DNA of 33,263 nucleotides, from positions 1 to 33,263 of the forward strand of contig DASRJX010000256.1 in NCBI GenBank assembly GCA_035649235.1. The letters run 5' to 3'. This document shows, in pieces, positions 16,075-24,522 of the stretch (position 1 is the first letter of the stretch; the number at the start of each line of letters is the position of its first letter). The notes under the pieces were generated by a model. That model saw only the letters and a list, made by a program, of their open reading frames with translations. It did not search any database and was not told the DNA's origin. The position numbers and the translations under genes were made by a program. Source of the stretch: DASRJX01 sp035649235. GTDB lineage: Bacteria > Acidobacteriota > Polarisedimenticolia > Gp22-AA2.

Positions 16075-19041
16075 TCAGGGCATCTTCCCTTCGACGAAGG
16101 TCAGTAGCTGCCGTGCCAGTCCGAAGTCCGGCTGCAAGGCGAGGGCCCGCTTGAGCCGCTCCCTCGATCGCGGCCAGTCCCGCTCCTCCGCGTCGACGAG
16201 CGCCTGCCCGTAGTAGCCCATCGCCTCGTCGGGGAACCGGCGGTTGAGCTCGTCGAACATGCGGCGCGCCCTGGCGAGGTCGCCTCGTTCGTGGCTGAGG
16301 AAACCGAGAACGGCATAGGGCTGCTTCAGGCCTGGATCCATCTCCAGGGATCGGACCAGAATCCGCTCCCCCTCCTCCCGCTTCCCCTGCGCGTACAGGA
16401 CTTCGCCAAGGCTCGCGTGGGCCTCCGCCAGGTCGCCGTCCAGTCGGATCGCCTCCCTCAGCAGGCGTTCGGCGCGGGTCAGCATCGACTTGCGCCGCAA
16501 CGCCGCCGCGAGGCGCACATAGGTGGCCGCCCTCTCCTGCGGGCCCGCTCCGGCGTCGAGCCCCGGCTCGTGGACAAGCGGCGGCACGATCGCGCGGCCG
16601 CCCGATTCCAGGAGGCCGTAGATCCGAGCGTTCTCCTCCGGACCGAGGAACAATCCACGCGGTGCGGAGAACTCGATGACAGGATGATCGTCCGTGTTGC
16701 GGCGACCGTCTCCGGCAAAGGCCCGCAGGTCCTCCCTGTCCATCACCTGATCGAGCAGGAGGTCCGTCGCGTCGCGCACGCCCGCGGCGGCGAGATTGGC
16801 GACGATCGCATCGTTCGCGAAGCGCTCCCGGACCCGCTCGACGTCGAGAAGGATCGGGGTGCGGCTTCCCAGGAGAATGAGGTCGCCGCTCATCCTCACC
16901 GGCCCCTCCTCAGGCGGGCTCGCGGGGGCGAGCCACAGGGACGCGTGGGGGAAGACGGCCGCGAAGGTCCGCAGCTCCGTGCGGATGTCATCGAGGTTCA
17001 TCTGGTAGACATGGAACCACTGGCAGAGGATGCCGCCGTCCTCCAGGCGCGGCAGGGCGAGGCGGTAGAAGTCTTCCGTGAACAGGTTCGCAACGCCGGT
17101 GATCCAGGGGTTCGACGGCTCCGAGATGATGACGTCGTATGTCTCCGCCGAGGTCAGAAGGACTTTGCGGGCGTCGTCGAAAACCATCCGGAAGCGTGGA
17201 TCCCGCTCGACATCGAGGTTCACCTTCGTGAAGAACGGCGCCGCGCGGAACACCGCCGGCTCGATCTCGACGACGTGCAGATCGCGCACCGCGTGGACGG
17301 CGGCGGACCCGGCCGTCGCTCCTGTCCCCCAACCGATCACCAACACCCGCCGCGGGTCGGGATGGACCAGGAGCGGCACGTGAGCCACCAGCCTCTGCGT
17401 CGAGGAATCCGCGAGGCTGGTGCCGCCGTCGGCCTTGCCGTTGATCACGATCGCATGGTCGCTGCCGGTGCGGAAGACCGACACGACCGCCTCGCGCCCC
17501 TCTTCGTAGAACTGGAGCTCGCGCGTCTCTCGCAGGGCGTCCCGGAGCCAGAAGAACCCCGGGCGTGCCGTGCTCACCCATCCGGCCCCGTACTTGTAGA
17601 CGCCGGACGTCATCAGCAGGAGGTCCCAGGGGCGCCACATCACGCCCAGAAGGACGATGGCCACCGCCGCAATCGCGCCGGCGCCGATCCGCGCCAGCCC
17701 CGCCCCGGACCGGGCCCCGGCGAGCACCATCAGGCCGGAAAGCAGCGGCAGGGCAGCCGTCCAGACATACGAGGCTTCGAGTCCGGCCACCGGGATCAGG
17801 AGGAAGCTGGTGACCAACGTGCCGGCGATCGCCCCCAGTGTGTTCCACGCGTAGAGGATTCCCGAGACCTCCCGCGGTGTGCGCTGCGTCGTCACGACGA
17901 GGTGCGCGAGCAGCGGGAAGGTGAATCCGAAGGCGGTCGTGATCGGCAGCATGACGGCCATACAGAGCAGGAAACCCGCCGCCTGGTGCACGACAAAGGT
18001 GGCCGGGACGATCCGCATCACGTTGAAGAAGACGAGCGGCAGCCAGCCCACGATGGCGAGATCGATGACGATCAGCAGACCGACGCCACCGAGGGTCGCC
18101 GCCAGCCACGGCGCCGGGCTTGCGAGTCGCGCGCGGGCCCGCTCGTAGAGGGCGGTTCCCAGGACGATGCCGAGGAGAAAGGCGATGAGCATCAGATTGA
18201 AGGAGTAGATCGACGACCCGATCACGAGCGCCAGCGACCGGGTCCAGAGAATCTCGAGACCGAAGGAGCAGGCCCCGGTCGCGGCGGCCGTCAGGACGAA
18301 GACGGGCGGAAGGGCACCGCGCAGACTCTCCCCGCGCTCTCTCCCTCGGTCTCCGATCGTCGCCTCTCTTCCCGCACGCGCCGCCTGCGGCGGACGGTCG
18401 GCCCCGGCGGGCATCGGCTCAACCCTGAAGCGCCGATCCAGGAGGAACGCGACCAGACCCACGGTCAGGTTCGCCAGCGCAGCGCAGACATAGGTTCCGC
18501 GGACACCGCAGAGCGGCAGGAGGACGAAGCCGCCGAGGAAGACGCCGGCGGCCCCGCCGAGCGTGTTGACCTTGTAGAGCAGCCCGAGGCTCGCGTGGAA
18601 CTCCCGCCGCCCCCGGGTCAAGACCTCGACCAGAAGCGGGAACGTGGCGCCGAGAAGAAGCGTCGGCACCAGCACGACGGCCGCCGCTCCCGCGAAGCGC
18701 AGGAGCGTCTCCATCGCGGGCGCCATGTCTCTCCCCCGCAGGACCGAGGCGTACCAACCGGGCAGTCCGCGCAGCAGCGGCCAGGTCAGAAGAGCCGACA
18801 AGCCGATCCCGCCCTCGACCACCGCATACACGAGCAGGGCCCGGCGCAGTCTCACGCGGCTCACCAGGTAGCTGCCGATGGCGAGGCCGCCCATGAACGT
18901 CAGCAGGGTCACGCTGACTGCGTGCGTGGTGACCCCGAAGACGAGCCCGAAGGCCCGCATCCAGAGCGATTCGTAGGTGAGGGCGGCGGCGCCCGAAAGA
19001 AAAGCGAGGACGGGAACGACCTTCAGGAGGTCCGGGCGCAT
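16075..19041 (-). CDS. Fused MFS-like transporter / spermidine-synthase-like methyltransferase fold with TPR tail
   Basis: The 988-residue protein has three parts. Residues 1-205 and about 245-480 are two hydrophobic blocks of roughly six helices each, MFS-like (YESLWMRAFGLVFGVTTHAV; TVGLVAFLLDRRFRVE). Residues about 510-760 form a spermidine-synthase-like Rossmann domain with VLVIGWGTGATAGSA, HVVEIEPAVF, FDDARKVLL and EPSNPWITGVANLFT. The usual aminopropyltransferase Asp motif is replaced by EPSNPW, so true spermidine synthesis is doubtful. Residues about 835-985 hold about four TPR repeats. Such fusions are common in soil and sediment bacteria but their function is not settled; the parts suggest a membrane protein with a cytoplasmic nucleotide- or SAM-type binding domain. 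A TAGAAT box lies 12 bases before the ATG. Confidence 0.85.
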   Translation of the reverse strand: MRPDLLKVVPVLAFLSGAAALTYESLWMRAFGLVFGVTTHAVSVTLLTFMGGLAIGSYLVSRVRLRRALLVYAVVEGGIGLSALLTWPLLRGLPGWYASVLRGRDMAPAMETLLRFAGAAAVVLVPTLLLGATFPLLVEVLTRGRREFHASLGLLYKVNTLGGAAGVFLGGFVLLPLCGVRGTYVCAALANLTVGLVAFLLDRRFRVEPMPAGADRPPQAARAGREATIGDRGRERGESLRGALPPVFVLTAAATGACSFGLEILWTRSLALVIGSSIYSFNLMLIAFLLGIVLGTALYERARARLASPAPWLAATLGGVGLLIVIDLAIVGWLPLVFFNVMRIVPATFVVHQAAGFLLCMAVMLPITTAFGFTFPLLAHLVVTTQRTPREVSGILYAWNTLGAIAGTLVTSFLLIPVAGLEASYVWTAALPLLSGLMVLAGARSGAGLARIGAGAIAAVAIVLLGVMWRPWDLLLMTSGVYKYGAGWVSTARPGFFWLRDALRETRELQFYEEGREAVVSVFRTGSDHAIVINGKADGGTSLADSSTQRLVAHVPLLVHPDPRRVLVIGWGTGATAGSAAVHAVRDLHVVEIEPAVFRAAPFFTKVNLDVERDPRFRMVFDDARKVLLTSAETYDVIISEPSNPWITGVANLFTEDFYRLALPRLEDGGILCQWFHVYQMNLDDIRTELRTFAAVFPHASLWLAPASPPEEGPVRMSGDLILLGSRTPILLDVERVRERFANDAIVANLAAAGVRDATDLLLDQVMDREDLRAFAGDGRRNTDDHPVIEFSAPRGLFLGPEENARIYGLLESGGRAIVPPLVHEPGLDAGAGPQERAATYVRLAAALRRKSMLTRAERLLREAIRLDGDLAEAHASLGEVLYAQGKREEGERILVRSLEMDPGLKQPYAVLGFLSHERGDLARARRMFDELNRRFPDEAMGYYGQALVDAEERDWPRSRERLKRALALQPDFGLARQLLTFVEGKMP

Positions 19042-19053
19042 GGCGGTCGCGGC

Positions 19054-19059
19054 ATTCTA
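19054..19059 (-). promoter_or_regulatory. Candidate -10 box close to the MFS/spermidine-synthase start
   Basis: Minus-strand TAGAAT (5 of 6) ends 12 bases before the ATG, so +1 would be about 19047 and the leader only 6 bases, with no Shine-Dalgarno sequence. No good -35 was found at normal spacing. It is listed because it repeats the short-leader pattern of the sigma and thiL genes. Confidence 0.3.
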
Positions 19060-19120
19060 TCAAGCATCCAGCGCGAACCGGTTGTTGGCGCTGGGCGCCT
19101 GTCGAGCTTCGGACGGGCTC

Positions 19121-20374
19121 CTAGGGAGGCGAGCCGGGGAGGATTCCCGCCTGCGTCGCGGCCAGACGGTACTCCTGCCGCGACGCCGCGTCGGGGAGGA
19201 GCGCCTCGGCGCCTGCCGGCGCCTGGCCCGCGACCTTCGACACCAGGATGGCGAACGACAGGAGCGCCTCCCAGGGCGTGAAGTTGCAGTGGCCGTAGCG
19301 GAACGCGGGCACGAGGACGCGCAGGCGCGGGTCCGAGACGCGCAGCACCTTCGCGCCGTACGACAGCTCCTGGCCGAAGGCCACCTGCTGGTCGAGGAGC
19401 GTGTGCAGGGTCACGAGCGGCGCCGCGAGGTCGCCCGAGGTCTGGAAGCCGGCGTCGATTGCGGCGAGCGCCGCGGGATCGGACTGGATCCTCCGCACCT
19501 GGCGGTTGAGCGCGAAGTCGTTCGCGGAGCCGAGGTAGAGTCGGCGCATGTTGTCGAACGGCTGGCCGCCCAGCTTCGCCACGATGTCGTTGGTGGCGAA
19601 GACGTTGTACCAGACGCCGTCGCGGACCGTCTTGTCGATCGTCGCCGGATCGGACGCGACGTAAGGGGCGTGCGCGGTCCTCAAGAGCTGGGTGAGCAGG
19701 GACGCATTCGCCGGATCGAAGACGACCGGCTTGATCGTCTCCTCCCAGAGCGCGTCCCAGTTCTCGAGCGCGTCCTCCGGGATCGAGGTCGGCGTGCCCG
19801 GCATCAGGCCGGGGAAGAAGTAGTCGAACAGGACCCGGAAATCGCCGTAGTAGCGGACCTGCCGGTGGAAATCGCCGATCGGGCCGCAGGCGGCGAGACC
19901 GCCGTCGAATACGTCGGGCCGCTGCTCGACCGCCAGCGTCGTGACGAGGCCGCCCTCGGAGGCCCCGACGAGATAGACGCGGCGCGGCGGGCCGACCTCG
20001 GCCGCGAACAGATCGACCAGCTCCACGACGTCCTCGACCCCGGTCGTGACCAGGCCGTTCATCCTGTACGAGGTCGTGATGAAGCCGAACCCGAGGGCGT
20101 TGGTGATCGCGGGGATGCAGAAGCCCTCCCCGAGGCAGAGCTGCTCCTCGGGGATGGCGACCTCATGCGTGGCGTCGACATACCCGTGGGCCCAGATGAC
20201 GAGGTCCCCGTTCCACGACACCTTGGCCGGCATGCAGAGCCGGTAGACAGCCCCCCCGGGCTGCCGCGCGTCCGGCCGGCAGTCGCTGTCCGACGGATCC
20301 TGGGCCGCCGCCGGTGCTATCGCGGCCGCTGCCAGAGCGAGCGCGGCGATGACGGACCCTGCGAGGCTGCGCAA
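19121..20374 (-). CDS. Secreted alpha/beta-hydrolase-fold protein
   Basis: A TTG start (20372-20374) with AGAGG about 6 bases upstream gives 417 residues beginning with a clean signal peptide (MRSLAGSVIAALALAAAAIA, cleavage after AAAQ near residue 25); a longer frame upstream has no signal and crosses the promoter. The hydrolase core shows DLVIWAHGY (oxyanion region, about residue 58), the nucleophile elbow VGASEGG with S139, and a likely catalytic His in RYGHCNFTP near the C-terminus. Several Cys in the mature part fit disulfides in an exported protein. It should be an esterase, lipase or peptidase of the periplasm or outside; the substrate cannot be told. It is divergent from fhcB. Confidence 0.78.
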   Translation of the reverse strand: MRSLAGSVIAALALAAAAIAPAAAQDPSDSDCRPDARQPGGAVYRLCMPAKVSWNGDLVIWAHGYVDATHEVAIPEEQLCLGEGFCIPAITNALGFGFITTSYRMNGLVTTGVEDVVELVDLFAAEVGPPRRVYLVGASEGGLVTTLAVEQRPDVFDGGLAACGPIGDFHRQVRYYGDFRVLFDYFFPGLMPGTPTSIPEDALENWDALWEETIKPVVFDPANASLLTQLLRTAHAPYVASDPATIDKTVRDGVWYNVFATNDIVAKLGGQPFDNMRRLYLGSANDFALNRQVRRIQSDPAALAAIDAGFQTSGDLAAPLVTLHTLLDQQVAFGQELSYGAKVLRVSDPRLRVLVPAFRYGHCNFTPWEALLSFAILVSKVAGQAPAGAEALLPDAASRQEYRLAATQAGILPGSPP

Positions 20375-20438
20375 GCCGATCCTCTCCCTCGTCGTCCGAC
20401 CGTGGAACGGCGGTGATGGCGCTTCTGGGACGCCCCGA

Positions 20439-20467
20439 AACGTACGACAGTCGGGCCAATTTGTCCA
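20439..20467 (-). promoter_or_regulatory. Predicted promoter of the secreted hydrolase gene
   Basis: Minus-strand TGGACA (20462-20467) and TACGTT (20439-20444) are 17 bases apart. The -35 is the same hexamer seen before the UPF0104 gene. The -10 keeps the key T1, A2 and T6. Predicted +1 is near 20432, with a leader of about 58 bases. It lies in the divergent gap shared with fhcB. Confidence 0.45.
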
Positions 20468-20516
20468 GAAGGAGACGCGGCGCGTCCGCCCGCGGGCCGC
20501 GCGCCGGAAAAGCGCG

Positions 20517-20546
20517 TTGACCGGTGCTGTGGCGGGATGGTACAAG
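20517..20546 (+). promoter_or_regulatory. Predicted promoter of the fhc operon
   Basis: Plus-strand TTGACC (20517-20522) and TACAAG (20541-20546) are 18 bases apart. Predicted +1 is near 20553, two bases before the ATG at 20555, so the transcript would be almost leaderless. An ATG at 20537 would then lie upstream of the transcript start. The -35 equals that of the sigma gene promoter; the -10 is 4 of 6. Confidence 0.45.
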
Positions 20547-20554
20547 CGGCAGCC

Positions 20555-21910
20555 ATGGAGGCCGCGGTCTCCCTGCGCGTTCCGTTGTGCGGACTTCCCT
20601 GCTCCGAGATCCGGATCGCCTCATGCCCTGAGGACTGGCCGCGGGCGACGGGAGGCTGCCCCGCCTGCCGGGCCGCGCTGGCGATGCCCTATGACGAGGG
20701 CACCTCGCCCTCCGTGGGCGGCCGGCCGGTGAGCGAAGCGCAGGCGCTCGCGGCCGCAGCGGCCCTGCTCCAGGAGGCCCGCCAGCCTTTCCTCTTCGGC
20801 CTCTCCCTGAGCGGCTGCGGCACGGCCCGCAAGGCGGCGTCGATCGCCCGCCGCCTGGGAGCCGCCCTCGACGTCGAGGGCGCGGAGCCGCTCGAGAACG
20901 ACCTGCGCTCGCTGCGCGTCTTCGGCCTGGCCTCCGCCACGTTCGGCGAGGTGAGCCGCCGGGCGGACGTGGTGTTGCTGTGGCGCTGCGATCCGAGAGC
21001 CGATCACCCTCGCCTGCTGCCGCCGAGGCCAATGGGAGCGGGATCGGCGGAGCGCCTGTTCATCCTGGCGCCGCCTGTCGCGGATGCTGCGGGTGAGCCC
21101 GGCGCCGACACCTTCTCCGGTCGGCCGGCAGCCGAGGGCGCCTCGCACCTCCTCCCCATCGCCGCAGGCGGCGATCTCGACGCCCTGCTGCGGCTCCGGG
21201 CGATCGCCTGCGGACGCGGCCCCACAGCCGGCGGGAGCGCGACCGAGGCCGGCGGCGATCCGCTCGCCGATCTGCGGCGGGCCGGGGAGGCGCTGCGCCG
21301 GGCGCGCTACGCCGCGATCGTCTGGGACGCGTCGGCCACCCGCGGTCCGGCGGGGGTGGCGATCGCCTCGACCCTGGCGCTCCTGACGAGGGACCTCAAC
21401 GCGCAGGGCCGCGCGGCCGCGCGGCCGATCGGTTCGGGCGGGAACGTGGCGGGAGCGATGTCGGCGATACTGTCCGATTGCGGCTACCCGCGCGCCGTCG
21501 GCTTCGCTGGCGGGTTCCCCCGCGAGGCGCCCGAGGTGTTCGGGGCGACACCCATGCTCCAGGGCGGAGCCGACGCGCTGCTGCTGATTGGAGCCCGGTC
21601 GGTGGCGGAGCGAGGCGCGGCCGCGGTTCAAAAGCGTGGGACCGTCGTCATCGGTCCGTGCCTCCCCGAAGGCTGCGCGCGCCCCGAGGTCTTCATCCCG
21701 ACCGCCGTCCCCGCCCTCTCGGAGAGAGGCCTGTGGGTGCGGGCGGACGGCTTCCCGGTCCCGATGCGCGCTCCCGTTCCTCCGGCGAGGCCGACCGAGG
21801 GGGAGGTCCTCGATCGACTCCTCGGCCGTCTCGCGGCGGCCCGATCGACGTCTCCCCTGTCGGCCGACCCCGGCTCGAGGCCCCGGGCCGGCGTCCGGAA
21901 GGAGGATTGA
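20555..21910 (+). CDS. fhcB: Formyltransferase/hydrolase complex subunit FhcB (formylmethanofuran dehydrogenase B-like)
   Basis: The 451-residue protein (457 if the ATG at 20537 is used) is the FwdB-like subunit of the Fhc complex, which moves the formyl group from formyl-H4MPT to methanofuran and hydrolyses it to formate. The N-terminus keeps a degenerate iron-sulfur-type motif (VPLCGLPCSEI, then GGCPACRAA). In archaeal FwdB a Cys or selenocysteine (CHGPS region) ligates Mo/W; at the matching place this protein reads ENDLRSLRVFGLASATFGEV, with no Cys, then resumes with RRADVVLLWRCDP. This fits a structural, non-redox subunit as known for bacterial FhcB. The gene is first in the operon and overlaps fhcA by one base pair step (TGATG). 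Identity is supported mainly by the fhcBADC context. Confidence 0.9.
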   Translation: MEAAVSLRVPLCGLPCSEIRIASCPEDWPRATGGCPACRAALAMPYDEGTSPSVGGRPVSEAQALAAAAALLQEARQPFLFGLSLSGCGTARKAASIARRLGAALDVEGAEPLENDLRSLRVFGLASATFGEVSRRADVVLLWRCDPRADHPRLLPPRPMGAGSAERLFILAPPVADAAGEPGADTFSGRPAAEGASHLLPIAAGGDLDALLRLRAIACGRGPTAGGSATEAGGDPLADLRRAGEALRRARYAAIVWDASATRGPAGVAIASTLALLTRDLNAQGRAAARPIGSGGNVAGAMSAILSDCGYPRAVGFAGGFPREAPEVFGATPMLQGGADALLLIGARSVAERGAAAVQKRGTVVIGPCLPEGCARPEVFIPTAVPALSERGLWVRADGFPVPMRAPVPPARPTEGEVLDRLLGRLAAARSTSPLSADPGSRPRAGVRKED

Positions 21911-23529
21911 TGCCCGCGCAACGAGGCGGTCCGAACCGCGGCAGCGGCACGATTCGCATCAAGGGCGGGAGCGTGATCGATCCGCACCACGGCCGGCACG
22001 GCGAGATAGGCGACGTCTGCATCGAGGACGGCCGGGTCGTGGCGTCCCTGCCTCCGGGGGCGCCGGTGTTCGAGGCGCGGGGGCTCCTCGTCCTCCCGGG
22101 GGGCGTCGACCTGCACAGCCACATCGCCGGCCCGGCGGTGCAGGCCGCGCGGTGGCTCTGCCCGGAGTCGGCGGGCGGCTCCCTGCCGACCCTGGGAGAG
22201 ACCGGGCGCCGGTACGCCCGCATGGGGTACACGACCGTGTTCGACGCCGCCATTGCGCCGCTGCTCGCGCGGCTCGCCCACGACGAACTGGACGCCGTGC
22301 CGATCGTCGACAAAGGGATCTTCCTCCTGATGGGGAACCACGAGCTGGCGCTCGACCTGGCGCGGGGTGGCCGGCACGACGACCTGCGCGATCTCGTCGG
22401 CTGGCTCCTGCGCGCGGCCCGCGGCTACGCCCCCAAGCTCGTCAACGCCGGCGGCGCCGCGGCCTGGAGGCGCGGCGAGGAGGAAGGCGAGCCCGATCGT
22501 GAACTGTTGGTCGCCTTCGCCGCGGCCGGGGAGGCGCTCCGGCTGCCGCACCCGCTGCACGTCCATCTCGGCGGTCTCGGCCGGCCGGGGAACGCCGCCA
22601 CGACGCTCCGGCAGATGGACGCGCTCCGGGAGGCGCGGGTCCACTTCACCCATCTTCAGTTTCACGCCTACGGTGGGCGCACTCCGGCCGGGCTCAGGAG
22701 CCGGGCGCCCGACATCGCGGCCTGGCTCAACGCCCACCCTCGGGCCACGGGAGACGTCGGACAGGTGGTGTTCGGACCGGTCGTCACGCTCAGCGCCGAC
22801 GCGGGAGCCCAATACCGGCTGCATCGCCTCACCAAACGCAAGTGGCTGAACGTCGATGTCGAATCGGGAGACGGCTGCGGCATCGTGCCGCACGAGTACC
22901 GGGACGACCGGCTGGCGGGTGCCGTGCAGTGGGCGACCGGTCTGGAACTGATGCTCCTCTGCAACGACCCCTGGCGGCTGTTCCTGACCACCGATCATCC
23001 GAACGGGGGCTCGTTCGCCTCCTATCCCGTCATCATCAGGATGCTGATGGACCGATCCTTCCGCGAGACGATCCTGGCGGCGGCCCACCCGCGGCTCAAG
23101 GAGCGCTGCGCCCTCGCCGGGATCGCGCGGGAGTACACGCTGGAGGAGATCGCCATCGTCACGCGCTCCGGTCCGGCGCGCGCCCTGGGGCTGACTCGCA
23201 AGGGGCACCTGGGGCCCGGGGCGGACGGCGACGTGGCCGTCTACCAGAGCCCCGGCGATCCGGCGGTGTCGTTCGCCGAGGCGGTGGCCGTCTTCAAGGA
23301 CGGCGTGCTGGTGGCGCGCGACGGGGAGATCGTGGCGGAGCCCCGCGGCCGGACGTTCTTCGTCAAGGCTCCGTCTTTCGGCGGGGGCGCCGCCGAGGGT
23401 CCCGCGACCGCCCTGCGGGATCGGCTCGAAGCAGGACACGCGGCGTCCTGGGAGGATTTCGTCCTGGACGAGGACGCGTTGGCGCGGCCGGAGGCGGTGC
23501 CGGGTGTCTCTTCGGAGCCGCCGGCGTGA
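21910..23529 (+). CDS. fhcA: Formylmethanofuran hydrolase subunit FhcA (amidohydrolase family)
   Basis: FhcA hydrolyses formyl-methanofuran to formate and methanofuran at a binuclear zinc site. The 539-residue protein shows the ligands expected from archaeal FwdA: H69 and H71 in VDLHSHIAG, a likely carboxylated K176 in YAPKLVNAGG, His in HVHLGG (218-220) and THLQFHAYGG (248-252), and D362 in TTDHPNGGSF. DVGQVVFGP near 282 is another family block. The first 15 residues are extra and disordered-looking. A GGAGGA site precedes the ATG, which overlaps the fhcB stop. All catalytic residues look intact, so the subunit should be active. Confidence 0.95.
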   Translation: MPAQRGGPNRGSGTIRIKGGSVIDPHHGRHGEIGDVCIEDGRVVASLPPGAPVFEARGLLVLPGGVDLHSHIAGPAVQAARWLCPESAGGSLPTLGETGRRYARMGYTTVFDAAIAPLLARLAHDELDAVPIVDKGIFLLMGNHELALDLARGGRHDDLRDLVGWLLRAARGYAPKLVNAGGAAAWRRGEEEGEPDRELLVAFAAAGEALRLPHPLHVHLGGLGRPGNAATTLRQMDALREARVHFTHLQFHAYGGRTPAGLRSRAPDIAAWLNAHPRATGDVGQVVFGPVVTLSADAGAQYRLHRLTKRKWLNVDVESGDGCGIVPHEYRDDRLAGAVQWATGLELMLLCNDPWRLFLTTDHPNGGSFASYPVIIRMLMDRSFRETILAAAHPRLKERCALAGIAREYTLEEIAIVTRSGPARALGLTRKGHLGPGADGDVAVYQSPGDPAVSFAEAVAVFKDGVLVARDGEIVAEPRGRTFFVKAPSFGGGAAEGPATALRDRLEAGHAASWEDFVLDEDALARPEAVPGVSSEPPA

Positions 23530-23556
23530 CGGGGGACACGAGGAGCGGACAGCACG

Positions 23557-24522
23557 ATGCAGATTGACGGCACTTCGATCGAGGACACCTACGCCGAAGC
23601 GTTCACGCTGCGGACGACGAGACTTCTCATCACTGCCGAGACCGAGGCCTGGGCCCTGACCGCGGCGCGCGCCATGACCGGCTTCGCGACCTCGATCATC
23701 GCCTGCGGCTGCGAGGCCGGGATCGAGGGTCCTCCGCCCGGGAACACCCCGGACGGCCGGCCGGGGGTCCGGGTCCTGGTGCTCGCCCGCTCGGCGGAGA
23801 CGCTCCGGGACGAGGTGGTCCGCCGGGTTGGCCAGTGCGTCATGACCTCCGCCACCTCCGCCTGCTGGGACGACCTGCCGTCCGAGGAAACGGTCCGGCT
23901 GGGGTCGCTGCTGCGCTTTTTCGGGGACGGCCACCAGACGAGCAAGCGGCTCGACGCGTCGCTCGGACTGCTCGCAGGTGCCGCGGGGCACGACGCCGGA
24001 GCCGCAGGCGCGGCGGGCGCCTATACCTTCCGGCCGCGGCGCATCTGGCGCATACCGGTCATGGACGGCGAGTTCGTGGTGGACGACCGTTGCGGTGTTG
24101 TCAAGGGTGTCGCCGGGGGCAACTTCCTGATCCTCGGGCGATCGCCACAGGGGACGCTCAGGGCGGCCCTCCGCGCCGTCGAGGCGATCCGCGGCGTTCC
24201 CGGCGTCATCCTGCCGTTCCCGGGGGGGATCGTGAGGAGCGGCAGCAAGGTCGGCTCGAAATATCGCGCCCTCGTCGCCTCCACCAACGCTGCCTACTGC
24301 CCGACGCTGCGCCGTTCGGTCGAGACGGCTCTGCCGGACGACGTCGCCTCGGTCCTCGAGATCGTCATCGACGGTCTCGGCGCGGCGGAGGTCCGGGCGG
24401 CGATGGCCGTCGGGATCCGGGCCGCCTGCGGCAGCGAGGTCGTCCGCATCGGGGCGGGCAACTACGGCGGTCGGCTCGGGAAGCACCTCTTCCCGCTGCG
24501 TCCCCTGCTCGAAGGCCGATGA
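23557..24522 (+). CDS. fhcD: Formylmethanofuran:H4MPT formyltransferase FhcD (Ftr)
   Basis: FhcD transfers the formyl group between H4MPT and methanofuran within the Fhc complex. The 321-residue protein begins MQIDGTSIEDTYAEAFTLR, typical of Ftr, followed by ATSIIACGCEAGIEG, then the second lobe with RRIWRIPVMDGEFVVDD, GGNFLILG and IRSGSKVGSKYRALVASTNA-type sequence, ending NYGGRLGKHLFPLRPLL. Length is slightly above the usual about 300, with an insert near residue 145-152 (GAAGHDAGAAGAAG). It lies 27 bases after fhcA and its stop overlaps the fhcC start (ATGA). An AGGAG is about 11 bases before the ATG. Confidence 0.95.
   Translation: MQIDGTSIEDTYAEAFTLRTTRLLITAETEAWALTAARAMTGFATSIIACGCEAGIEGPPPGNTPDGRPGVRVLVLARSAETLRDEVVRRVGQCVMTSATSACWDDLPSEETVRLGSLLRFFGDGHQTSKRLDASLGLLAGAAGHDAGAAGAAGAYTFRPRRIWRIPVMDGEFVVDDRCGVVKGVAGGNFLILGRSPQGTLRAALRAVEAIRGVPGVILPFPGGIVRSGSKVGSKYRALVASTNAAYCPTLRRSVETALPDDVASVLEIVIDGLGAAEVRAAMAVGIRAACGSEVVRIGAGNYGGRLGKHLFPLRPLLEGR

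Noticed and set aside
16291..19281. A 996-codon open frame on the plus strand opposite the MFS/spermidine-synthase gene
   Set aside because: It is a compositional shadow: no domain, biased residues, and it crosses the intergenic gap and into the hydrolase gene.
21628..24486. A 952-codon open frame on the minus strand opposite fhcB, fhcA and fhcD
   Set aside because: It is composed of Arg/Pro/Gly/Asp-rich low-complexity sequence with no recognisable domain, and the opposite strand codes for well-conserved enzymes. Long antisense frames are expected in very GC-rich DNA.
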